DNA of 64,000 nucleotides from Vibrio tubiashii ATCC 19109 (GTDB lineage Bacteria; Pseudomonadota; Gammaproteobacteria; Enterobacterales; Vibrionaceae): NCBI RefSeq assembly GCF_000772105.1, contig NZ_CP009355.1, positions 1,702,583 to 1,766,582 of the forward strand, read 5' to 3'. Shown piece by piece: positions 56,233 to 64,000 of this stretch (position 1 is its first letter; each line of letters starts with the position of its first letter). The notes under the pieces were generated by a model. It saw only the letters and a program-made list of their open reading frames with translations, ran no database searches and was not told where the DNA came from. The position numbers and the translations under genes were made by a program.

Positions 56233-57465
56233 CTATGGCGTGATAATACCTTGCAACTCTTGCTCTCGTTGAGCCGTTATCCAGTTGAGGCATTGCTCTT
56301 TTAACTGTGGCTCGACTGACGCGATCAAGCGACATGTCGCATCGCGATGTTTAATCCACTGTCTTTGCACTTCTCTTACATCATCAGCTTGTGGTTTTGG
56401 CATCGCATAGTCTTCAGATGGCAGTTTAAGCGCACTCATTAACTTTTTGTATGTCGCATTTAACTGGCTATCTGTTTCACTGAGTGGCGTGGAAATTGCC
56501 TCTATATCGCCTTGAATGGCTTTCTCTAGCGTTGAAAGATAAAGATCCTTCTGCGACTGAATCGAGTCTATTATCCAAGCAGTACGCCCCGTACCACCAT
56601 GCATTTCTTCTTGCTGCGCTTTGAGCGTGACATAATCTTCCATCTCTTTATAGGCGAGATTCAACAGAGCTAGGCTCTCCCCTGGCAGTTTTTCCGTTAA
56701 CGCGGAAAGCTCACTTTGGCGACGTTTCTCCTGCTCTACGGCATCCCTATCAGCGCAATACCCAGCACCCGCGCCACTGGTCACGTAATGACAAAGGTTA
56801 AAAGGCACCACTTGATCATTTTTCCAATGCTTATAATAATCAGTAACCGCGAATGACAGCTCTGCTGGCACATCACCACCACGCGTGATCAACCAAAACA
56901 CCAGCTCCGGATCGGGTTTACCAAACTGACTTCCCTCTTTTGAAGCTTGTTCAGCTAACTCCCATACATCGTAGAAGGGCCAATCTCCATCTTCATCCTC
57001 TACCTGATAAGTTTTAAAGAACGCATCAGGGTTACGCTCGGGGAGTTCGGCTGCGTAAGTCAGTACTTGCACCTTTTCTTGTTCGTCATAGAGAGACAAA
57101 CTAGGATTTTTCTGTTTGGCTTTATAGTAAGTCTCTAGTGCGGCTTTAGGATCAGACATTCTAATGCTGCCTGCGCGGAAAAAGACCTTATCTAGATAGT
57201 ATTTTAGCGCCTCTTGATGACCATGGACTGCGGCTTGCTGCAAATGGTAGACACTCTCTTCATCCGTTAAAGTGTATTGGTAAGCAAGTCTAAAGTGCGC
57301 TTCTGCACTGTCCTGCTCAGCTGCCTGAGTAAACAAAGTCTGCGCTTGTTTTTGATCGCCTGCTTCATAGAGCTGCTGCGCTTTCGTCACGAGATCCAGC
57401 TCGGTTGAAACGGCGGAAAAAGCCAAGCTACAACCCAATACAATCGGAGTAAATTTGGTCATCAT
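56233..57465 (-). CDS. Exported Sel1-repeat protein with LprI-type (DUF1311) C-terminal domain
   Basis: The 410-residue protein has a signal peptide (about residues 1-20, LGCSLAFSAVST). Two or three Sel1/TPR-like helical repeats follow (KAQQLYEAGDQKQAQTLFTQAAEQDSAEAHFRLAYQY, in outline). The C-terminal domain is of the lysozyme-inhibitor LprI type (SETDSQLNATYKKLMSAL; VQRQWIKHRDATCRLIA, and paired Cys). Periplasmic or envelope location is expected. Whether it inhibits lysozyme is unproven. Start may be Met1 or Met2. Confidence 0.82.
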   Translation of the reverse strand: MMTKFTPIVLGCSLAFSAVSTELDLVTKAQQLYEAGDQKQAQTLFTQAAEQDSAEAHFRLAYQYTLTDEESVYHLQQAAVHGHQEALKYYLDKVFFRAGSIRMSDPKAALETYYKAKQKNPSLSLYDEQEKVQVLTYAAELPERNPDAFFKTYQVEDEDGDWPFYDVWELAEQASKEGSQFGKPDPELVFWLITRGGDVPAELSFAVTDYYKHWKNDQVVPFNLCHYVTSGAGAGYCADRDAVEQEKRRQSELSALTEKLPGESLALLNLAYKEMEDYVTLKAQQEEMHGGTGRTAWIIDSIQSQKDLYLSTLEKAIQGDIEAISTPLSETDSQLNATYKKLMSALKLPSEDYAMPKPQADDVREVQRQWIKHRDATCRLIASVEPQLKEQCLNWITAQREQELQGIITP

Positions 57466-57545
57466 TGGTCCATCAATAACAGAGTGAGCAGAATGAGTAC
57501 TCTTTCGAGTTTGGTATCAGCCCTATTTTTAACACGCGCAAACAA

Positions 57546-57574
57546 AAAAAGGGATCGAATCGATCCCTTTTTAG
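57546..57574. terminator. Bidirectional terminator after the YebC-family gene
   Basis: A 12-bp perfect stem AAAAAGGGATCG / CGATCCCTTTTT (57546-57557, 57561-57572) with loop AAT has A and T runs on both sides and lies 27 bases past the minus-strand stop. Confidence 0.82.
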
Positions 57575-57600
57575 TTTATCTGATTTTCAGCGCTTAGCGA

Positions 57601-58317
57601 TTACAGCTCAGCGTTGTGGTAAACCTGCTGAACGTCATCACAGTCATCAAGAAGGTCTAAGAACTTCTGGAATTTCTCTGCATCTTCACCCGCAACTGGC
57701 GTGTGAGTTTGAGGTACGAAAGTGATCTCTTCTACATCAAGAGTCAGGTCTGGGAACGCACCGTTTAGAGCAGTCTTAGTTTTGAAGAACTCAGTGTGAG
57801 GAGCGAAAACCGTAATCACGCCATCTTCAAGTTCAACGTCAGTCACGTCTACGTCTTCCATCATCAGCGTTTCTAGAATGATCTCATCATCATCGCCTTT
57901 GAACTGGAATACTGCTTGGTGATCAAACATGTGTGAAACAGAACCTTCAACACCAATTTTCGCACCTGTTTTAACGAAGCACTGGCGTACATCTTGGAAA
58001 GTACGGTTACCGTTGTCAGTTAGACAATCAACGATGACGCTTGTGCCGCCAGGTCCAAAGCCTTCGTAGCGCGCAGGAACGTAATCTTCACCGCCACCAC
58101 CAGTTGCTTTATCGATCGCTTTTTCGATAACGTGCGCAGGAACTTGGTCTTTTTTCGCTTTTGCGATCAGGTGCTTAAGAGACAAGTTCATGTCTGGGTC
58201 TGCACCGCCATTTTTCGCGCACATGTAAATTTCTTTACCGTATTTGGAATAAACTTTAATTTTTGCGCCTGCAGTTTTAGCCATTGAGGCTTTGCGCACT
58301 TCAAAACTTCTTCCCAT
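57601..58317 (-). CDS. YebC/PmpR-family protein, YeeN type
   Basis: The 238-residue protein follows the YebC/YeeN family: [31 protein letters not shown] at the start (in outline), [40 protein letters not shown], the [17 protein letters not shown] segment and the C-terminal [12 protein letters not shown]. The short N-terminus (MGRSFEVRK rather than MAGHSKW) points to the YeeN branch. Members are named as transcription regulators, and some assist translation of proline runs. The gene stands alone. Confidence 0.88.
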   Translation of the reverse strand: MGRSFEVRKASMAKTAGAKIKVYSKYGKEIYMCAKNGGADPDMNLSLKHLIAKAKKDQVPAHVIEKAIDKATGGGGEDYVPARYEGFGPGGTSVIVDCLTDNGNRTFQDVRQCFVKTGAKIGVEGSVSHMFDHQAVFQFKGDDDEIILETLMMEDVDVTDVELEDGVITVFAPHTEFFKTKTALNGAFPDLTLDVEEITFVPQTHTPVAGEDAEKFQKFLDLLDDCDDVQQVYHNAEL

Positions 58318-58409
58318 CGGGATGTTCTCTCTAATTCAATTTAACGCGAAGGATTTTAGCAAAAAGCGAGCACATTTCAATTTCTCGCCTTGCAGAGGAA
58401 ATGGTTACG

Positions 58410-58619
58410 TTACGCGACGCCCATTACTCGCTTATATTTAGCAACAGACTCTAGGAATGAAGCCTTTTCTTCTTCATCGACAATTTTGGCTGCCTCCTGA
58501 TCAATCTCATCAGGCACAGCTTTCGCTTCACGAAGCTTCCAAACCAAAAAAGAGGCTTGCTTATCAAGTTCAATCTTGTTTTTTTCGCTTGCAGGGAGAG
58601 TTGACAGGTTTATCGACAT
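58410..58619 (-). CDS. Small conserved-type protein, possibly DUF3283
   Basis: The 69-residue protein (MSINLSTLPASEKNKIELDK at the start) is highly charged and helical, with no signal peptide. It recalls the Vibrio DUF3283 family, though I am not certain. It is on the same strand as the YebC-type gene, which starts 92 bases further along. Function unknown. Confidence 0.6.
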   Translation of the reverse strand: MSINLSTLPASEKNKIELDKQASFLVWKLREAKAVPDEIDQEAAKIVDEEEKASFLESVAKYKRVMGVA

Positions 58620-58731
58620 AGCAAAATTTAAATCTGTAAAAATATGGGAAGGGAATATACCACACCCAAAGCGAATGTAGCGAGGAATTGCAGTGGGAGT
58701 GAAGGGTTAGATCAAAAAACTCTCAAAAACA

Positions 58732-58757
58732 AAGGGTGGCTTTCCTGTGCCACCCTT
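58732..58757 (-). terminator. Terminator of the 65-codon gene (minus strand)
   Basis: A 9-bp perfect stem AAGGGTGGC / GCCACCCTT with loop TTTCCTGT; on the minus strand it is followed by TGTTTTTGAG. Confidence 0.75.
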
Positions 58758-58782
58758 AGGTAATCGCATATGTGTGTCACAA

Positions 58783-58980
58783 CTAGTGCAGAATGCCTAG
58801 TTCTTTTGCCTCTTCGATAGTTAACCCACTCTCACGAATCTCTTTTAATGCTTCGATACGACGACGAGCTTCGGCAGATTTGGCACCCTTAGTCGGCTTT
58901 TGTGACTCTACTTCTTCCGTGAAGTCCCACTTGCCAGCAATTTTACTCATTTCATCATGGTCAATAGAATTAATGGACAT
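58783..58980 (-). CDS. Small hypothetical protein
   Basis: The start is ATG 58980 (MSINSIDHDEMSKIAGKWDF), with CGGAGGTTATT directly upstream. The 65-residue protein is charged and ends in a helix (ARRRIEALKEIRESGLTIEE) that recalls the C-terminus of PA3496-type small proteins. Function unknown. The 27-residue upstream extension is not supported. Confidence 0.65.
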   Translation of the reverse strand: MSINSIDHDEMSKIAGKWDFTEEVESQKPTKGAKSAEARRRIEALKEIRESGLTIEEAKELGILH

Positions 58981-59299
58981 AATAACCTCCGAACAAACCA
59001 TGCTAGGGACAGGTAATCTGTAGCAAAACCTCTCGCCCCTTGTTAAGAATTTTAGCTCCATAATGTGATTGTGCTAATAGTTCAGAAACTCTTACTGTTT
59101 TTTGTATAAATAAGTTTTGCGCCTGCCGTTGTCGCACAGTACATTTAAAGGATTACCCCTACAGAAATGAAGGCGATCCGGGTCTCATTTTTTCTTAAGC
59201 GTTTTCTTCTCAAACCCCCAGTGCTGAACACATTCTGAGCGCATTTTTCGAGTCACTTCACTGTTTTCAATCGTACTTCTTTTCACTCAAAAAATAAGA
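58981..59299. other. Intergenic region upstream of the Fur-box operon
   Basis: No gene seen. The spacer separates a minus-strand small gene from the plus-strand ABC ATPase genes and ends with a Fur box. Confidence 0.35.
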
Positions 59300-59318
59300 G
59301 TTAATGATAATCATTATC
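59300..59318. promoter_or_regulatory. Fur box
   Basis: GTTAATGATAATCATTATC matches the 19-bp Fur consensus GATAATGATAATCATTATC at 18 of 19 positions, 23 bases before the first ABC ATPase start. Iron repression of the operon is inferred. Confidence 0.85.
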
Positions 59319-59340
59319 TTTTGTGTTTTTGAGTAAGATT

Positions 59341-60189
59341 ATGAGTAAACTAACCAGCACGCATGCCTATCATGCAGACCCGATCATCAAGATTCGGGAT
59401 TTATGTGTCGACTACATTACCGACACGGGCGACTTCAACGCGGTAAAGTCAGTCAGTTTTGACATTGGTAAAGGTGAAATATTTGGCCTTGCCGGCGAAT
59501 CAGGTTGTGGTAAAAGCACCATCGCTTTTGCAATTAATCGTCTACATAAGCCACCTGCGTTTATCTCTGGCGGTGAAATTCATTTCGAGGGGCAAGACCT
59601 ACTTAGGCTATCCGATAAAGATCTCGGCGCTATCCGCTGGAGCGAAATCGCTATGGTCTTTCAAAGTGCCATGAACTCACTTAATCCCGTCCTGCCAATT
59701 CAAGAGCAATTTGCCGATGTACTGCGCCACCATAGAGGCATGAGTGAGGAACAAGCCAAAGATCGCGCAGAAAAACTACTCGATTTAGTCAACATTCCCC
59801 GAGAGCGACTCACTGAGTACCCTCACCAGTTCAGTGGTGGTATGAGACAGAGATTAGTCATCGCGATTGCTCTATCACTCAATCCAAAGCTGATCATTAT
59901 GGATGAGCCGACTACAGCACTCGATGTGGTGGTCCAGCGCGAAATATTGCAGCAAATCTATCAGCTACGTGAAGAGTTTGGATTCTCGGTGCTGTTTATT
60001 ACCCACGATTTAGCTCTGATGAGCCAATTGTGCGATCGCATTGCCATCATGCGCCATGGCGAAATTGTCGAGGTCAATCAATCTAAGCAAATTCGCAACA
60101 ACCCTCAGCACCCATATACACAAAAACTGTGGGCTTCATTCCCGAACATTCACGAAGGTAAACATCAACAGCAAGGAGCCCTCGCATGA
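59341..60189 (+). CDS. Peptide-type ABC transporter ATP-binding protein (DppD-like)
   Basis: The start is ATG 59341 (MSKLTSTHAYHADPIIKIRDL). The 282-residue ATPase has Walker A GESGCGKST, signature FSGGMRQR, Walker B LIIMDEPT and the switch His in FITHDL. The C-terminus lacks the full oligopeptide OppC tail with its Cys cluster. The family pairs with two permeases and a binding protein, none of which is in the window. A Fur box upstream suggests transport of a siderophore or iron-related peptide. It overlaps the next ATPase gene by 4 bases. Confidence 0.87.
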   Translation: MSKLTSTHAYHADPIIKIRDLCVDYITDTGDFNAVKSVSFDIGKGEIFGLAGESGCGKSTIAFAINRLHKPPAFISGGEIHFEGQDLLRLSDKDLGAIRWSEIAMVFQSAMNSLNPVLPIQEQFADVLRHHRGMSEEQAKDRAEKLLDLVNIPRERLTEYPHQFSGGMRQRLVIAIALSLNPKLIIMDEPTTALDVVVQREILQQIYQLREEFGFSVLFITHDLALMSQLCDRIAIMRHGEIVEVNQSKQIRNNPQHPYTQKLWASFPNIHEGKHQQQGALA

Positions 60190-61118
60190 GCCAACCCATC
60201 ATTCAACTTAACAATGTGGTTAAAGAGTTCACTATTGGTGGTGGATTTGCGTCTGTTGAGCGATTCAAAGCCCTGCAAGGGATAACCCTCAACCTGCATA
60301 AAGGCCGTACCTTAGCGCTAGTTGGAGAGTCTGGCTGCGGTAAGAGTACTTGCGCACGCTTGATCACTAAGGTTTACCCAACCACCTCAGGCGAGATCCT
60401 GTTTAACGGTAAGAACATCGATGAAATCACCAGTAAGAAAGAGCTGCTAGATTATCGCAGCAAGGTGCAAATGGTGTTTCAAGACCCATTTGGCTCATTA
60501 AATCCAACCCAAACCATTGAGCACCATTTAACTCGTCCACTGAAGATACACAAACAAGTGGCAAACAAAGCCGATATTCCCGATAGGCTGAAGGAGCTGA
60601 TCGAGTTAGTGGAACTGGCTCCTGATACAGTAGACAAGTACCCACATGAACTAAGCGGTGGCCAAAGACAAAGGGTGAACCTGGCAAGAGCGCTCGCGGT
60701 AGGCGCTGAGGTAATTCTTGCTGATGAGCCAACCTCAATGTTGGATGTCTCCATTCGTCTCGGTGTCCTCAACCTGATGCAACGAATGAAGAAAGAGCTC
60801 GGTATTGGTTTTTTGTACATTACCCACGACCTTGCGACCGCACACTACATTGCCGAAGAAACGGCAGTGATGTATAAGGGGCAAATTGTTGAATGGGGCG
60901 ATACTCAAGCGATCTTAACCGATCCGCAACATCCTTACACCAAACTACTGATCTCTGCGGTCCCCGATCCCGATCTGCCATTTGGTCAATTAGTGGAAAA
61001 TGAACCAAACTATTCTTTAGATGCTGATCAGATCCGTGAGCAAAGTGCGATTGTCAAAGATGGGCTTGATCAAGTCGGACCAAATCACTTTGTAAAACAA
61101 TGGGTTAAGGCAGCATGA
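60186..61118 (+). CDS. Peptide-type ABC transporter ATP-binding protein (DppF-like)
   Basis: The 310-residue ATPase has Walker A GESGCGKST, signature LSGGQRQR, Walker B VILADEPT and YITHDL. It is the DppF-type partner of the preceding ATPase (DLAP...VDKYPHELSGG). A C-terminal oligopeptide-type extension (residues about 250-310) follows the core. It overlaps the preceding and the following genes by 4 bases each, so all three are translationally coupled in a Fur-controlled operon. Confidence 0.88.
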   Translation: MSQPIIQLNNVVKEFTIGGGFASVERFKALQGITLNLHKGRTLALVGESGCGKSTCARLITKVYPTTSGEILFNGKNIDEITSKKELLDYRSKVQMVFQDPFGSLNPTQTIEHHLTRPLKIHKQVANKADIPDRLKELIELVELAPDTVDKYPHELSGGQRQRVNLARALAVGAEVILADEPTSMLDVSIRLGVLNLMQRMKKELGIGFLYITHDLATAHYIAEETAVMYKGQIVEWGDTQAILTDPQHPYTKLLISAVPDPDLPFGQLVENEPNYSLDADQIREQSAIVKDGLDQVGPNHFVKQWVKAA

Positions 61119-61591
61119 GTCAATTAGATACGTGGGTAGAACAGATCGGGATCTGGTATCAACACCGAAAACATGATCAAGGGAATAATCTTGAATCATT
61201 GATCCTGTCGCCTCCAGAGCAAATTTGGGGGCCGTTAATTTCCGATCAGCAGAGTAAGGCGATTGCCTGTTGGTTAGATGGTTGCCTGCGTATCTTTAAT
61301 CATGCTCGTTACGACGCGCCTGATAAAGCGTACCAGTTTCTACAACTGGCCTATAGCAAACTGCAAAATGTGGTTTCGAATCCGGCCAGTGAGCTAGAAC
61401 TAAAAGATTGGTGTATGAAGCGCATGCAGCACCTGACAGTATTAAGCTTGGAGTTCTGCAATCAACAAAGTCATTGCAGCTGGCAGGAAGAATCTCATCA
61501 ATTGATCGATGCCCATGTTCAGTTTATGGCAGCCCATGCTTGGAATGAACCGCGGAACGATGATCAAGGAATATCGAGTGTAAAACACTAA
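61115..61591 (+). CDS. Hypothetical protein coupled to the ABC ATPases
   Basis: The 158-residue protein starts MSQLDTWVEQIGIWYQHRKH and is soluble, helical and rich in Gln, Trp and Cys, with no signal. I do not recognise it. Two iteron-like ATGATCAAGG sequences lie inside it, at 61173 and 61560, encoding HDQG and DDQG. Its ATG overlaps the stop of the second ATPase gene, so it is part of the same operon. Confidence 0.72.
   Translation: MSQLDTWVEQIGIWYQHRKHDQGNNLESLILSPPEQIWGPLISDQQSKAIACWLDGCLRIFNHARYDAPDKAYQFLQLAYSKLQNVVSNPASELELKDWCMKRMQHLTVLSLEFCNQQSHCSWQEESHQLIDAHVQFMAAHAWNEPRNDDQGISSVKH
61173..61183 (+). promoter_or_regulatory. RctB iteron-like site
   Basis: ATGATCAAGGG, close to the RctB 11/12-mer ATGATCAAGAG as I recall it, with a central Dam GATC. 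Lies inside the hypothetical gene. Confidence 0.55.
61560..61570 (+). promoter_or_regulatory. RctB iteron-like site
   Basis: ATGATCAAGGA at the 3' end of the hypothetical gene, same orientation as the first site. Confidence 0.55.
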
Positions 61592-61675
61592 ACGCTCACT
61601 GCATCAGTCAGTGATACCTGTTCTGTAAGAGCTCTCCCTGCTCCACACGATAGATTCAATACAAATGACGGAAAG

Positions 61676-61702
61676 ATGATCAAGGGACATTACCTTGATC
61701 AT
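61676..61702. promoter_or_regulatory. Inverted pair of RctB iteron-like sites
   Basis: ATGATCAAGGG at 61676-61686 and its inverse CCTTGATCAT at 61693-61702, both in the spacer between the operon and rctB. Confidence 0.6.
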
Positions 61703-61976
61703 CGTTTCGTAGAAATCAGGTAATTTGCTGAATTTTAGGCAAAAAAAAGCGAGCTCGGAGAACTCGCAAAATATTCAGAATGAATGTAACAATATGAGCC
61801 AATCTATCAGGGATAATCCTATCCCTCATTCATCAGAAAGGACAAAAGGTTGTCTATTCGGGATAAATATTATCCAACTGCTCCTGAGCCATTGTCAGTG
61901 CACTGTCAGGGGAATGTAGTAGCTCTGTTTAATAGCGCAAAGAATGTAACAAGGTGTATATCAGCGTAAATAAACA
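61703..61976. other. Spacer between operon and rctB end
   Basis: No convincing gene; a short frame at 61725-61919 has no ribosome-binding site or recognisable content. Confidence 0.35.
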
Positions 61977-62006
61977 CAAAAAAGCCAGCGTTTGAATCGC
62001 TGGCTT
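61977..62006 (-). terminator. Rho-independent terminator of rctB
   Basis: A 9-bp perfect stem AAGCCAGCG / CGCTGGCTT (61982-61990, 61998-62006); on the minus strand it runs into TTTTTTG, 24 bases after the rctB stop. Confidence 0.85.
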
Positions 62007-62029
62007 CATATCTTGCCTTATTTGATGGC

Positions 62030-64000
62030 TTAAACTGCCACCTCATCTAGCGCTCTGAACACCGTTTCGTCTAGGTGACCTTCAAAAACTTGTTTACATA
62101 CTTTACGACGCACAGCCAAGCCCGCAATTAGACGCTCAATAGACAAATGTTTGTTCTCACTCTGGCCATTGTAGAGCTCTACCATCTTGCTTAGCGTCTC
62201 ATAAGGAATCGCTTCTTGACCGACTCGTAGGTAATCAAGCTTGTCAATCAGCTCCAGACACTCTTCTTGGATTGAGCTATGGGAATGCCCTGTCATAGCA
62301 GCTAAAGCCGATATGGAGCGTTCTAGAGCCTCTGAGGAGGTATATTTGGATAGAGTAATGGTAATCTCATCCGCATTGATCTCAACCAGGTGCTTACGCT
62401 GCTTAACACGACGGCCTAACTTACCGCGTGGTGAACGCTCTTTGCGTTGGATTGGCTCAAATTCACCATCGATGATCTGAGACATCTCTTCAAGCTGCTG
62501 TTTTGACACCATTTCGTTACGAAGCGGGTTTGGCAAGGTTGGAGCCATATTACGCTTACCCGCGTTGGTGGTTCTGGCGCGCGAGTAACGCAAGACTTCT
62601 TCGGCATCACACTTGATATCAAACTGATAATCTTTGACTTTGCCATCTTCGATCATTGCCGAGATCGTTAAGTGGTAACCCCAAAGATTGACCAAAAACA
62701 GATCTTCGGTGCCCTTGTCTTCAGCTAGCCTCTTCAACTCGCGGATCAGATCCATCGAGAAGCGACGCCATTCAATGTTTCGCGCCAATTTCTGGTTCAA
62801 CTCACTCAGTAACATCACATCTGAATGACGGCGAGACATACGGCTACGGAAGTAGCTGTACAACTGAAACACTAATGTGTGCTGCTTTAGAATTTCAGGC
62901 GGAAACAGGAAGAAATAATCGCGCGTAAGCAGCTCTTCATAGAACGACGGTTCCCAAACTAGGATGTATAAGTTTGGTTTAATGCGAATTTCGCCGTCAG
63001 CGCCCTCTGTAGGGGCTTCTTCCGATGCGGTAATGGTACGGGCCAAAAACCTAAAACGATCGCTCTTAAAGCCTTCTGGCATGTTCTCACTAAGCCATCG
63101 ACCAGTAAGCTCGTGTAACTGGAAGTCAGTAAACTCAATTCGATCAATACTGTCACGAATAGAATCACGAGCCGGACCACTGTCTTTTTTTCCACGCAGG
63201 GAAAGAATATCGGTGATGTACAGCGGGGTTTTATTCGGTACATGAGTACCATCTAACTGATACTGATGTTGGTGATGCTCATGATATTGCACCGTCAAAG
63301 TGAACAGCGCGAACAAGGTCATGAGATCATCAACCGTCATAATATTTTTAGAGGATCGTGTTTCGATCACAGCACGTGTTCCAGAGATCGACACCATGCT
63401 CTTTTGGTAGCTTTTACGGGTACGTGGTGGCGCTAGAGCTTGATCTATGATGCCTGCCCAGTTAGTTGGTGAAACGACAAACTGATCCGCTTCATCTTTC
63501 ATCGCTGGTGGCGTGTTTAACCCATGCTCATTCAACAAGCGTTTATTGACTTGAGTTTGCGCCAGAGCTTTTGATCGCTTCTGTTTTTCCGTTTGTTTTA
63601 CCGATTCTGTAACCAGGCTTGTAGCGCCTAAAACGGAGATGAGCTGATTAGGGTTAACGAAACGATGCAGCATGGTTTTACCCGCCAGTCCTTCTTCAAA
63701 ACGAACTGGGACTTGTTGAAACAAACCAATATTGACCGCTGCGCGTAACCTTTGCTGGATAGCGGCACGGGTAACTTGGCCATCAGTCGCATCAATCAGT
63801 TCAGTGGTTGAAACTAATCCGTCTTTGCTGCTAAAGCCTTTTAGGGAGATAAGATTAAGAAGTTCGACGATACTTTTGGTAACGCCCTTGAAGTGTTGAT
63901 ACTGCTCTATCCAATTAACAGCAACTTCAGATACTTCAAATAAGTGTCCATCTTTGTGGCTTCTTGGCGCTTTGATCAGTAGTTTTTCGTCTGAGCTCAT
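62030..64000 (-). CDS. rctB: Chromosome 2 replication initiator RctB
   Basis: The 656-residue protein starts at the very last base of the window (MSSDEKLLIKAPRSHKDGHLF). It follows V. cholerae RctB closely (VVSPTNWAGIIDQALAPPRTRKSYQKSMVSISGTRAVIETRSSKNIMTV, read as separate blocks). RctB, found in Vibrionaceae, binds iterons and 39-mer sites of ori2 and opens the origin. It has N-terminal winged-helix domains, a central DNA-binding and dimerisation core (DSGPARDSIRDSIDRIEF) and a C-terminal regulatory region. The origin and rctA side should lie just past 64000. The coding region is complete. Confidence 0.97.
   Translation of the reverse strand: MSSDEKLLIKAPRSHKDGHLFEVSEVAVNWIEQYQHFKGVTKSIVELLNLISLKGFSSKDGLVSTTELIDATDGQVTRAAIQQRLRAAVNIGLFQQVPVRFEEGLAGKTMLHRFVNPNQLISVLGATSLVTESVKQTEKQKRSKALAQTQVNKRLLNEHGLNTPPAMKDEADQFVVSPTNWAGIIDQALAPPRTRKSYQKSMVSISGTRAVIETRSSKNIMTVDDLMTLFALFTLTVQYHEHHQHQYQLDGTHVPNKTPLYITDILSLRGKKDSGPARDSIRDSIDRIEFTDFQLHELTGRWLSENMPEGFKSDRFRFLARTITASEEAPTEGADGEIRIKPNLYILVWEPSFYEELLTRDYFFLFPPEILKQHTLVFQLYSYFRSRMSRRHSDVMLLSELNQKLARNIEWRRFSMDLIRELKRLAEDKGTEDLFLVNLWGYHLTISAMIEDGKVKDYQFDIKCDAEEVLRYSRARTTNAGKRNMAPTLPNPLRNEMVSKQQLEEMSQIIDGEFEPIQRKERSPRGKLGRRVKQRKHLVEINADEITITLSKYTSSEALERSISALAAMTGHSHSSIQEECLELIDKLDYLRVGQEAIPYETLSKMVELYNGQSENKHLSIERLIAGLAVRRKVCKQVFEGHLDETVFRALDEVAV

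Noticed and set aside
61725..61919. 64-codon ORF between the ABC operon and rctB
   Set aside because: No ribosome-binding site, low-complexity Asn/Ser/Gln composition and no family resemblance.

Overview
The window looks like part of the second chromosome of a Vibrio-type gammaproteobacterium. The strongest evidence is a complete rctB gene at the right edge, encoding the initiator of Vibrio chromosome 2 replication, with four iteron-like ATGATCAAGG sites just downstream of it. A Vibrio-type inverted repeat, an Na-NQR maturation (NqrM-like) paralogue and a TrmY-like methyltransferase of the kind known from Vibrio chromosome 2 agree with this. No rRNA or tRNA gene was seen. The origin itself should lie just beyond base 64000.

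Left part (1-22 kb) is accessory and metabolic. It holds an IclR regulator, an efflux adaptor with a TetR regulator but no pump, a secreted Ntn-type choloylglycine or penicillin V acylase, and a MarR regulator divergent from an exported amidohydrolase with two palindromic operators between them. An IS903-like element with an in-frame amber stop follows; it joins a truncated GNAT gene to the tail of an EAL-domain gene. Next come a short tyrosine recombinase, a small HELGH protease, a 6-phospho-beta-glucosidase, uspA, a MITE-like inverted repeat directly in front of a nitroreductase, a second exported amidohydrolase, a YdjM-like membrane protein, an SgrR-like regulator with a tiny divergent membrane protein, and the TrmY homologue.

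The 22.6-32.6 kb block is a glyoxylate/glycerate pathway. Glyoxylate carboligase makes tartronate semialdehyde, hydroxypyruvate isomerase and tartronate semialdehyde reductase lead to glycerate, and glycerate kinase feeds glycolysis. A GntP permease and a CdaR regulator accompany it. Malate synthase and a GlcG-like protein are transcribed divergently. Shared TTGTNNACAA palindromes lie before gcl and aceB, and a direct repeat lies between cdaR and the permease.

The 32.7-44.8 kb block has two paralogous divergent MarR/EamA-exporter modules, each with two copies of a TATCTT...AAGATA operator. It also has a NifX-like/NqrM-like/DUF134 cluster with a 26-bp perfect palindrome, and a cysteinyl-tRNA synthetase gene (cysS). 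The cysS leader encodes a 27-residue peptide with four consecutive Cys codons followed by mutually exclusive antiterminator and terminator hairpins. This reads as a ribosome-mediated attenuator and is the most striking regulatory find here.

The 45.0-52.7 kb block is an L-ascorbate (ula) utilisation locus with a fused EIIC-EIIB transporter and an extra HAD phosphatase. After it come an LRR-protein kinase fusion, an SDR/LysR/DUF2798 group, a YebC-family protein, a Fur-box-controlled pair of peptide-type ABC ATPases without permeases, and finally the rctB region.
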